DNA of 13,082 nt from Candidatus Falkowiibacteriota bacterium (GCA_903920975.1 CAIXNZ010000086.1:1-13082), one strand, 5' to 3'; positions 6,100 to 11,852 are shown, counted from the stretch's first letter. The notes: generated by a model from the sequence alone, not told the origin. Made by a program: numbers and translations.

Positions 6100-6960
6100 A
6101 TGGACAGAAAAAACAAAGGCTTTACCTACGCGTCTTTTATTTCGGTGATCTGTGCAATTTCGTTGCTCTGGGTTTCGCTTATGCCCAACCAGGCTTTCGC
6201 GAAGAAACCGGCACTCAATGATGAAGCGGCCACTAAAATGATCCCGCTTGATCCGGATTGGGAAATCACTTATTTCCCGACTGGCTACAGCACCATCACT
6301 GACAAAATCGAATCGCAACTTACACCACTTCTGGCTTATCATCAGTCCCGTCCCGAAGACATATTCATCGTGATGGGCGCAGTTTCTGCCAAACCGTTTG
6401 GCAAAGATAACGATGACAGGCAAATGCAGCTGGCAACAGATCGGGCGATGGCGGTGCACAGATATCTCACAAAGAATGGTGTGCCGAAAAATAAGATCGT
6501 AATTCTGAAATCCAATATGGTCGCTATTGAAAAAGGCGATTATAAAAAAAATCAGAAGGTGATGGTCTGGCACGCTTATCATCCCGAGCTTTCACCGACC
6601 CCCATCATTTCTGAAACGCCGGCTTGTCCTGTGCAACAGCCTTGCCCAGTGCCCAAGTGCGAAAAATGCAAAACTACAACGCCTGCGCCACCCGCGCCAA
6701 TCATCGTCGTTAATGTGCCGAGCCAGTGCAAGAAAGAAGTAAAGGATGAGACCGATGCCAATGGCATCAGGACCATCACTTACAACGTGACTTGCCCTGA
6801 ACAGGTGCAGAAAGACATGTGGTGCAAAAGGCACAAAGTGGCCTGCACTACCATAATTGTGGGCGGAGTGATCTTGATCGGCGGTATTTTGGCCATCAGC
6901 TGTGCCAAAGGTGCCCAAGGTCCCAATGGCTCTGGCGGCGATGCTGGAGCCTGCTTCTAA
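6100..6960 (+). CDS. OmpA-like secreted protein with Cys/Pro region, C-terminal membrane helix and Gly-rich tail
   Basis: 286 residues behind a strong AAGGAGG (6088-6094). Signal peptide 1-34 ends QAFA. The OmpA/MotB-like domain spans about 54-160: strand EITYFPTGYS, strand FIVMGAVSA, helix LATDRAMAVHRYLTKNGV, strand KIVILKSN. A Pro/Cys region (CPVQQPCPVPKCEKC, 176-190) and a Cys-bearing segment (210-249) follow. Next comes a single hydrophobic helix (about 250-268) and the tail GAQGPNGSGGDAGACF at the extreme C-terminus. Predicted topology is a large extracytoplasmic domain held by the C-terminal helix. The order of parts (signal, OmpA-like, Cys cluster, helix, GPxGxGGDAGxC) is shared with the 3999 protein. 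OmpA-like domains normally hold proteins to peptidoglycan, which is plausible here, but direct binding residues could not be confirmed by eye. Own promoter, structured leader and terminator. Confidence 0.85.
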   Translation: MDRKNKGFTYASFISVICAISLLWVSLMPNQAFAKKPALNDEAATKMIPLDPDWEITYFPTGYSTITDKIESQLTPLLAYHQSRPEDIFIVMGAVSAKPFGKDNDDRQMQLATDRAMAVHRYLTKNGVPKNKIVILKSNMVAIEKGDYKKNQKVMVWHAYHPELSPTPIISETPACPVQQPCPVPKCEKCKTTTPAPPAPIIVVNVPSQCKKEVKDETDANGIRTITYNVTCPEQVQKDMWCKRHKVACTTIIVGGVILIGGILAISCAKGAQGPNGSGGDAGACF

Positions 6961-6967
6961 GCTACTT

Positions 6968-7006
6968 AACCGGGTACACAATCGTGTGCCCGGTTTTTCT
7001 TTTCTT
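6968..7006 (+). terminator. Intrinsic terminator of the 6100 gene
   Basis: Twelve-base arms AACCGGGTACAC (6968-6979) and GTGTGCCCGGTT (6984-6995), with one G-T pair and loop AATC, are followed by TTTCTTTTCTT. Confidence 0.92.
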
Positions 7007-7052
7007 AAAAAGAGCCAATTTTGGCTATAATTATACAAAATGTCCATGACTA

Positions 7053-7081
7053 TTGACAAAATCGTTTTCTTATGCTACAAT
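7053..7081 (+). promoter_or_regulatory. Sigma70-type promoter of the 7188 gene
   Basis: TTGACA (7053-7058), 17 nt, TACAAT (7076-7081), including the same 17-nt spacer as the promoter at 5923. The sequence upstream of the -35 box is different. The predicted start is near 7088, a leader of about 100 nt. Confidence 0.88.
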
Positions 7082-7087
7082 ACCCTA

Positions 7088-7109
7088 TTAAACCTAAACA
7101 AGGTTTTAA
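7088..7109 (+). promoter_or_regulatory. 5'-terminal hairpin in the leader of the 7188 gene
   Basis: TTAAACCT (7088-7095), loop AAACA and AGGTTTTAA (7101-7109) pair with a single bulged T. The hairpin begins at or within a base or two of the predicted transcription start, so the mRNA would begin in a stem. Confidence 0.5.
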
Positions 7110-7187
7110 TTGTAAATATAGGCAACATTTAGGCAGACATAGGCGTTCCTTAAAACCAAACCAATCGAAAAAGAAGGAGAAGATAAA

Positions 7188-8075
7188 ATGAAAAGAATCA
7201 TAACTGTTTTCCTGGTTTCCATGATTGTGGTTTTCGCGGCCTGCAAGGGCGGCGATTACAATGCCAAGGACAATGGCGGAGGCGGAGGTACCAATCCCCC
7301 GGCATCCGTTTGCCCCAACGACAAATGCGAAGTGGGCGAAAATTTCCAGAACTGCTTCAAAGATTGCCACTGCGGCGACGACATCTGCAACGCAGGCGAA
7401 ACCACCGAGTCCTGTCCGAAAGACTGCCCGGTCATTCCGCCCTGCACCGCAAATGCCCGGTCTATCCAAGTCTGCTACAGCATGAATGCGCTTTTGCACT
7501 CTGACACAACCAGCACTGACTACAAAGGCAGTGCCGGAGTGGATTCGGGAACTGATGAAGCCTCATACACATGGAAATTAAACATCCAACCCTTTAGGGT
7601 AGATGGAGACACCGTATGTTGGGAGACATCCAAGTTTGAACTGGGTTCGATCACGGGCGTGGTCGATATGACTATCGGCGATGCCACGAACGACCGATGG
7701 GTGGGACACAAAGTCCACCCGACCAGCATTACGGTCAACACGTACTGCGGGGACACACTGCTAGAAGCTACTCCCAAACCTGTTCCTTTATATGTCGCCA
7801 AGAAGACATTCATCGAATGTATTCTTTCCGGCGATACGACCTGCACAGCAGAAGGTGATGGCACATTCGGATATCCGGTGTGCGTCCAAGGAAGCCTTAG
7901 AGGTGGATGGAAAAACATCTGCACTCTGGGAGTAAATGGCGCTGTCGTTGACTGTTATAATGACAACGAAACCATTGTCTCTCCCTGTGACCTCATTTAT
8001 GACGTCATAGGATGCTACGACGCAACGGGTAACGTTACCCACCAGTGCGTCGCAGACGGCTCCACAGCGCCTTAG
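7188..8075 (+). CDS. Lipoprotein with two Cys-rich repeats and an unrecognised paralogous domain
   Basis: 295 residues; the start is set by AAGGAGA (7174-7180). The signal peptide ends in the lipobox FAAC, so C19 is the predicted lipidated residue. The mature protein begins CKGGDYN, followed by a Gly/Asn linker. Two Cys repeats lie at 42-60 (CPNDKCEVGENFQNCFKDC) and 62-80 (CGDDICNAGETTESCPKDC), the same type as in the 2458 protein. From about 86 to 270 there is a domain shared with the 8281 lipoprotein. Anchor points are CTxxxRxIxVxYS (86-98), W-V-G-H-K-V-x-P-x-x-I-x-V (171-183) followed by CGDT, and GDGTFGYPVC (223-232). I do not recognise this domain; its length and alternating pattern suggest a beta-rich fold. 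The many cysteines imply disulfides and therefore an extracytoplasmic location, consistent with the lipobox. Function unknown. Confidence 0.85.
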   Translation: MKRIITVFLVSMIVVFAACKGGDYNAKDNGGGGGTNPPASVCPNDKCEVGENFQNCFKDCHCGDDICNAGETTESCPKDCPVIPPCTANARSIQVCYSMNALLHSDTTSTDYKGSAGVDSGTDEASYTWKLNIQPFRVDGDTVCWETSKFELGSITGVVDMTIGDATNDRWVGHKVHPTSITVNTYCGDTLLEATPKPVPLYVAKKTFIECILSGDTTCTAEGDGTFGYPVCVQGSLRGGWKNICTLGVNGAVVDCYNDNETIVSPCDLIYDVIGCYDATGNVTHQCVADGSTAP

Positions 8076-8090
8076 CACCTTATGCCTATC

Positions 8091-8126
8091 AAGGGCGGAA
8101 GCAAAAACTTCCGCCCTTTTCTTTTT
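8091..8126 (+). terminator. Intrinsic terminator of the 7188 gene
   Basis: Perfect 11-base arms AAGGGCGGAAG (8091-8101) and CTTCCGCCCTT (8108-8118), loop CAAAAA, followed by TTCTTTTT. Confidence 0.93.
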
Positions 8127-8163
8127 CAAAAAATTTGTTCATATTTTTTTTATATCCCGATAA

Positions 8164-8210
8164 TTGACAAAAAACTTGCCTTTTGTTAAGGTTTTGTATT
8201 AAGCTATAAT
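8164..8210 (+). promoter_or_regulatory. Promoter region of the 8281 gene, two overlapping candidates
   Basis: TTGACA (8164-8169) is followed after 17 nt by TAAGGT (8187-8192), a weak -10. A perfect TATAAT lies at 8205-8210 with TTGTTA (8183-8188) 16 nt upstream. Either or both may be used; leaders would be about 80 or 65 nt. Confidence 0.65.
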
Positions 8211-8280
8211 TGTTCTTTAAATTTTTTAATATACGGAATTTGTTCATAAAAAAACACCACTACCCAAAAGGAGGACGAAA

Positions 8281-8958
8281 ATGGGTAAAACAAAAAGTTT
8301 AGCTTTGATTCTGTTTATTGCATTTATCCAGCTCATTATTTTTTCAGCATGCAAAGGCGGCGACAGCGAGTACAATGCTCCAGACGACAATACCCCGACG
8401 TGCACCAAATTCAGAAAAATTCGCGTCTCTTACAGCTTTACCGAACTTATGGCTGCAGCGCCTTTATCAAGCGACACGGCGCAGTATTATTTTCAGCCGA
8501 CCTACTGGGCTATTGATCCGAAAAATCCAATTGCTTATATCATGGAAGCAGATCTTACTTTTTATGCCAGTGGCGACACGATTTCTGCGACCTCTGGCAT
8601 GAAAGTTCCCCGTGATGCGCCAATTGCCATGATTGATGTCACTGATGCACCAAGGTCTCTGGACATATGGAATGTAGGCTACAAAGTAGCACCAATCAGA
8701 ATTGAAGTTCAGGAGCTTTGCGGTGGAACAATCACCAGCAAAACGCAAAGACCAATCCTTAATTACATTGGCAAAACAGATGTAGATCTTGGGGAAGGTA
8801 CCTGGGGCTATTTCATCTGTCTTGATGAAGAACAAAGTCTGTGCATGAAAAACCTGAGCACAATTGACGCAAGTTGCGTAAAAACCGAACATCCGGGCAA
8901 CAATTGCGTTGAAAAGTGCAAAGACCTCTATCCGATTATGGGCGAGAGAGCGCCCTAA
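8281..8958 (+). CDS. Lipoprotein made mainly of the same unrecognised domain as the 7188 protein
   Basis: 225 residues behind a strong AAAAGGAGG (8266-8274). The signal peptide ends in the lipobox FSAC, with C24 the predicted lipidated residue. The mature start CKGGDSEYN repeats the signature of its neighbours. No Cys repeats follow; the domain begins directly with CTKFRKIRVSYS (41-52). Matches to the 7188 protein are I-W-N-V-G-Y-K-V-A-P-I-R-I-E-V (129-143) followed by CGGT, and GEGTWGYFIC (171-180). The region between these anchors differs strongly, so the duplication is old. The C-terminus carries several Cys (188, 199, 209, 213). It has its own promoter and terminator. The domain's function is not known to me; surface exposure follows from the lipobox. 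Confidence 0.84.
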   Translation: MGKTKSLALILFIAFIQLIIFSACKGGDSEYNAPDDNTPTCTKFRKIRVSYSFTELMAAAPLSSDTAQYYFQPTYWAIDPKNPIAYIMEADLTFYASGDTISATSGMKVPRDAPIAMIDVTDAPRSLDIWNVGYKVAPIRIEVQELCGGTITSKTQRPILNYIGKTDVDLGEGTWGYFICLDEEQSLCMKNLSTIDASCVKTEHPGNNCVEKCKDLYPIMGERAP

Positions 8959-8969
8959 CATTACTTCAT

Positions 8970-9001
8970 AAGGGGCGGAATGCTTTTCCGCTCCTTTTTT
9001 A
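8970..9001 (+). terminator. Intrinsic terminator of the 8281 gene
   Basis: Eleven-base arms AAGGGGCGGAA (8970-8980) and TTCCGCTCCTT (8986-8996), with one G-T pair and loop TGCTT, followed by TTTT. Confidence 0.9.
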
Positions 9002-9015
9002 TTTACTTTAATCAC

Positions 9016-9044
9016 TTGACAAAATCAGCTGTTTTTGCTAATCT
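9016..9044 (+). promoter_or_regulatory. Sigma70-type promoter of the 9163 gene
   Basis: TTGACA (9016-9021), 17 nt, TAATCT (9039-9044). The first bases after the -35 box (AAAT) match the other island promoters. The predicted start is near 9051, a leader of about 110 nt. Confidence 0.78.
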
Positions 9045-9052
9045 TCTATATC

Positions 9053-9104
9053 AAGCCATATTATGGCTTTTGTAATTTTAAATTTTTTATCTCCCCTTCG
9101 GGGG
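9053..9104 (+). promoter_or_regulatory. Leader hairpins of the 9163 gene, one with a UUCG loop
   Basis: AAGCCAT-ATT-ATGGCTT (9053-9069) forms a hairpin within about two bases of the predicted transcription start. CCCC-TTCG-GGGG (9093-9104) forms a second one with the very stable C(UUCG)G tetraloop. Neither is followed by a clean T-run, so they look like leader structures, not terminators. Confidence 0.55.
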
Positions 9105-9162
9105 TTACCTTGGGTATAAAAAAAGGTTAAAACATAGGCCATCAAACTAAAGGAGGAACCAA

Positions 9163-10341
9163 ATGAATTGGAAAGTTTTACGGATAACCCTGACAGTGAT
9201 TTTTCTGAGTTTCTGCATGATCACGATTTACTCCTGCGAAGGCGGCAACAGCACTTACAACGGCGGTGGCGGGGGCGGCGGAGGCACAACCACAGACACG
9301 GACGGAGACGGAGTTGCAAATGATGTGGACAATTGCCCGAACGTGGCAAATCCAAATCAAGAGGACTCTGATACTGACGGTCTGGGCAATGCCTGCGACA
9401 ACTGTCCAAACGATGCCAACCCCAACCAAGCCGATGATGACCATGACGGTCTGGGTAATGTCTGCGACGACTCGCCGACCAACCCGGATCAAGATGGCGA
9501 CGGAGTGCCAGATGGCGATGATAATTGCCCAGCAATTTCTAACGTTGACCAGGCAGACAGCGACAATGACGGCGTGGGCAACGCCTGTGACAATTGCCAG
9601 GCAGTATCAAATCCCAATCAGAATGATACTGACCATGATGGCATTGGCAATGCCTGTGATAATTGTCCGGCTGTCGCCAACGCCAATCAGCAAGACACTG
9701 ATCATGATAACGTTGGCGATCTCTGTGATAATTGCCCAGCCATCGCCAATCCGGATCAAGCCGACGCTGACAACGATCACGTAGGCGATGCCTGCGAATC
9801 GCAACCTGGCAACTTTAAAGCTTGTTCATCCAGCGTCTTATCTGATTATCATGTCCAGATCACAACCGTTGATCCCTCACAGCCAAATGGCTACAGCCTT
9901 ATCCCAGACTTGGATCTGCTTAATGGCTGTACTTCAACTACCATTCCTCCCACAGCGCTTTGCTTTTGGGTGGAAGGGACCGATGGTCTTCGCTCGGACA
10001 GCGATGTTGTCTGGCTGGGAGTGCAAAGCTTATTTACGAGCTTTACTCTAAACGGCCAGAACTATCCAATACCGGCCTATTTCCCGTACCAACCAAATAT
10101 CGGTGCTGGATACCTGGTTTCTTTGTCAGATTCATGCCCCAACCTTGTCCCTATTGTCATTGGTTATGATACTGATGGCGATGGGTTCAATGACAACATT
10201 GATAATTGCAAGCTCATTGCCAACCCTGACCAAGCCGCCAACGCGTCCAATCCGATTGGCACCGGTGGTATCAGAGTCGGTGATGTCTGCATGGGCTTTG
10301 ACAATGACAATGACGGCATCCCAAACGTCATTGATCCCTAG
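9163..10341 (+). CDS. Lipoprotein with thrombospondin type 3 calcium-binding repeats
   Basis: 392 residues behind AGGAGG (9151-9156). The signal peptide ends in the lipobox IYSC, with C25 the predicted lipidated residue. The mature start CEGGNSTYN plus a Gly run (34-41) echoes the two preceding lipoproteins. Residues about 45-211 are thrombospondin type 3 repeats: acidic DxDxDGxxN/D loops alternating with DNCPxxxNxxQ units at 57, 79, 120, 143, 166 and 189. One spacer unit at 101-110 lacks the Cys. These loops bind calcium in known proteins with this repeat. Residues about 217-334 form a separate domain containing W-L-G-x5-T-S-F-T-L-N (284-297). This resembles W-V-G-x5-T-S-I-T-V-N of the 7188 protein, a possible third divergent copy of the shared domain. 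A last repeat pair (336-357 and 379-392) closes the protein. The repeats probably act as a stiff calcium-bound stalk or spacer at the cell surface; this is family knowledge plus inference. Confidence 0.88.
   Translation: MNWKVLRITLTVIFLSFCMITIYSCEGGNSTYNGGGGGGGGTTTDTDGDGVANDVDNCPNVANPNQEDSDTDGLGNACDNCPNDANPNQADDDHDGLGNVCDDSPTNPDQDGDGVPDGDDNCPAISNVDQADSDNDGVGNACDNCQAVSNPNQNDTDHDGIGNACDNCPAVANANQQDTDHDNVGDLCDNCPAIANPDQADADNDHVGDACESQPGNFKACSSSVLSDYHVQITTVDPSQPNGYSLIPDLDLLNGCTSTTIPPTALCFWVEGTDGLRSDSDVVWLGVQSLFTSFTLNGQNYPIPAYFPYQPNIGAGYLVSLSDSCPNLVPIVIGYDTDGDGFNDNIDNCKLIANPDQAANASNPIGTGGIRVGDVCMGFDNDNDGIPNVIDP
9295..9795 (+). repeat. Tandem thrombospondin type 3 coding repeats
   Basis: Six Cys-containing units of about 20-23 codons sit in tandem within the 9163 gene, each with GACAATTGCCC-like DNA (DNCP) and a GATxxTGACxxxGACGGT-like calcium loop. 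Unit boundaries are regular at protein level, but the DNA has diverged, so recent unit-by-unit expansion is not evident. Confidence 0.85.
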
Positions 10342-10351
10342 TTCAAATCAG

Positions 10352-10390
10352 CCGGGCAGTTGCTAAACGCACTGCCCGGTTTTTTTATTT
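10352..10390 (+). terminator. Intrinsic terminator of the 9163 gene, island end
   Basis: Nine-base arms CCGGGCAGT (10352-10360) and ACTGCCCGG (10371-10379), with further partial pairing in the ten-base loop, are followed by seven T. It marks the right edge of the surface-protein island. Confidence 0.92.
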
Positions 10391-10392
10391 AA

Positions 10393-10421
10393 TTGACCAG
10401 GTCATAAAAAATATGTAAAAT
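10393..10421 (+). promoter_or_regulatory. Promoter of trpS, positioned for a leaderless mRNA
   Basis: TTGACC (10393-10398), 17 nt, TAAAAT (10416-10421). Only seven bases separate the -10 box from the ATG at 10429, so transcription should begin at or next to the start codon. No Shine-Dalgarno sequence precedes it. Confidence 0.72.
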
Positions 10422-10428
10422 TATATAT

Positions 10429-11418
10429 ATGTCAATAAAAAATAAACAAATTGTCTTATCGGGCATTCAGCCGACCGGAGAACTGCACATCGGTAATTAT
10501 TTGGGTTCGCTAAAAAACTTTATAGAACTGCAAGATAAATACCAGTGTTACTTTTTTATCGCGACCTACCATTCAATTACTGAAAGCTATGATCCTAAAG
10601 TTAAGCACCAACAAATTTTAGATCTTGCTGCCACTTTTTTAGCAGCTGGCTTGGATCCAAAAAAATGCATAATTTTCAATCAAGCGGATATTCCTGAATG
10701 TACAGAACTGGCCTGGATTTTTAATACCATTACTCCGATTTCAGAACTTTACCGTATGACCCAATTTAAAGATAAATCATCAAAGCAAGTTAAAAATATA
10801 AATGCAGGTCTGCTGGACTATCCTGTTTTACAAGCCGCTGACATTTTACTTTACAAACCCAACTTTGTGCCAGTTGGTCACGACCAATTACAGCATTTGG
10901 AACTTTCCAATGAAATCGTGCGCTGGTTTAATAATAAATTTGGTGAATATTTTCAGCCCATTAAACCACTTTTAACAAAGACGCCAAGAGTAATGTCACT
11001 TCTGGAACCAGATAAAAAAATGTCCAAAAGCGCCGGGCCAAATCATTACATTGCCTTGAGTGACGAACCAGAAGTGATAAAAGAAAAATTAAAAAGAGCA
11101 GTCACTGGCACAGGCACAGAAGAAGTCATGCCAGCTGGCGCCCAAAATTTAATTACCTTACTTTCTGAATTTGGCACACAAAAACAAGTCGAATATTTTC
11201 AAAATGCCATCCAGAACAAAACCATCAAGTATTCTGAACTTAAAGAAACGCTATCCACCGCGATTTCTGATAAGTTAGCGGATTTTAGAGCAGAAAGGAA
11301 TAAATTGCTCAGTAATCCAAAAAAGATAGAATTAGTCCTTAAAGCTGGTGCGAAAAAGGCGGAAAAAATCGCTAAAAAGACTTTAAAAGAGGTCAAGGAA
11401 TTAATTGGGGTGGCTTAA
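10429..11418 (+). CDS. trpS: Tryptophanyl-tRNA synthetase
   Basis: 329 residues, the normal length for the bacterial enzyme, which joins tryptophan to tRNA-Trp using ATP in the cytoplasm. Class I signatures are intact: SGIQPTGELHIGNYLGSLKN at residues 11-30 with HIGN as the HIGH motif, and KMSKS at 197-201 within LLEPDKKMSKSAGP. GLLDYPVLQAADILLY (127-142) and VGHDQLQHLELSNEI (149-163) are characteristic of the TrpRS active site. The C-terminal anticodon-recognition helices end in a Lys/Ala-rich tail. The ATG at 10429 is the only sensible start and is consistent with a leaderless message. No terminator is visible between its stop and the rnpB promoter 9 nt later. Confidence 0.96.
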   Translation: MSIKNKQIVLSGIQPTGELHIGNYLGSLKNFIELQDKYQCYFFIATYHSITESYDPKVKHQQILDLAATFLAAGLDPKKCIIFNQADIPECTELAWIFNTITPISELYRMTQFKDKSSKQVKNINAGLLDYPVLQAADILLYKPNFVPVGHDQLQHLELSNEIVRWFNNKFGEYFQPIKPLLTKTPRVMSLLEPDKKMSKSAGPNHYIALSDEPEVIKEKLKRAVTGTGTEEVMPAGAQNLITLLSEFGTQKQVEYFQNAIQNKTIKYSELKETLSTAISDKLADFRAERNKLLSNPKKIELVLKAGAKKAEKIAKKTLKEVKELIGVA

Positions 11419-11426
11419 ATCGTGCC

Positions 11427-11455
11427 TTGACAAATTTTGCTATATATAGTACAAT
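11427..11455 (+). promoter_or_regulatory. Promoter of rnpB
   Basis: TTGACA (11427-11432), 17 nt, TACAAT (11450-11455). The predicted start is near 11462, a few bases before helix P1 of the RNase P RNA. Confidence 0.87.
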
Positions 11456-11461
11456 ATTAAG

Positions 11462-11852
11462 TATCTAAATGCCAAATAAGCAGATGATCGCTTCATACTT
11501 TTGTATGGGGAGGAAAGTCCGGACACCATCAAAATGGTAGTGGGTAACACCCACCGGTTCAATAGCAATATTGGGCCAGGACCAGTACCACAGAGACAAT
11601 ACTAATCCCGCGCTGCGGGGTGAAAGGTGAAAAGTGTTTTGAGGTTTTTGTTCTCGAGACAAAAGCGACAAAACTCGGCGCCTGGCAACAGGCAGCCCGT
11701 GGCAAACTCTACTTGGTGCAAGGACAAATTTATTCCAAATGGAATAAAAAAAAGTAGTCCGCATGAGCCTGGCAGCAATGTCAGGCCTAGATAGATGATC
11801 ATCATTCGGCTTATGCCGAAACACAAAATCCGGCTTACTTATTTGGCATCTA
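11462..11852 (+). ncRNA. rnpB: RNase P RNA, bacterial type A
   Basis: The catalytic RNA that removes 5' leaders from tRNA precursors. P1 is formed by ATGCCAAATAAG (11469-11480) pairing perfectly with CTTATTTGGCAT (11838-11849). Conserved core sequences appear in order: GAGGAAAGTCCG (11510-11521), ACAGAGACAATAC (11590-11602), GGGGTGAAAGGTG (11617-11629), GGCAAACTC (11701-11709), GGTGCAAGGAC (11715-11725), CCTAGATAGATGATC (about 11786-11800) and CACAAAATCCGGCTTA (11822-11837). P15 is GGAC (11722-11725) with GTCC (11757-11760), enclosing a P16-like hairpin TTTATTCC-AAAT-GGAATAAA. The L15 position that normally reads GGU reads AGU here (11753-11755). Exact 5' and 3' ends are estimates. Open frames over this region on either strand are not genes. 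Confidence 0.95.

Larger units (their letters stand above)
5832..6583 (+). repeat. Duplicated cassette, copy 2
   Basis: Counterpart of 4979-5745, with the same order of terminator, spacer (TACTAATTTTAGCTA), promoter, hairpin leader and coding region. Past 6583 the full gene continues, whereas copy 1 jumps into the 3999-type remnant. Confidence 0.88.

Noticed and set aside
4979..6583. Insertion sequence or transposon as the cause of the duplicated cassettes
   Set aside because: No transposase gene, terminal inverted repeats or target-site duplications are visible; tandem duplication plus deletion explains the pattern.
7050..7499. Minus-strand open frames across 6061-7499 and 7520-8129
   Set aside because: They run opposite to well-supported secreted-protein genes and across promoters and terminators, without ribosome binding sites.
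9295..9795. CRISPR-like array because of regularly spaced repeats
   Set aside because: The periodic units are in-frame protein repeats with diverged DNA, not identical direct repeats with unique spacers.
9178..9804. Long open frames on the minus strand and other plus frames inside the thrombospondin repeat region
   Set aside because: They are by-products of the repetitive, Asp-rich coding sequence; their translations are low-complexity and lack start signals.
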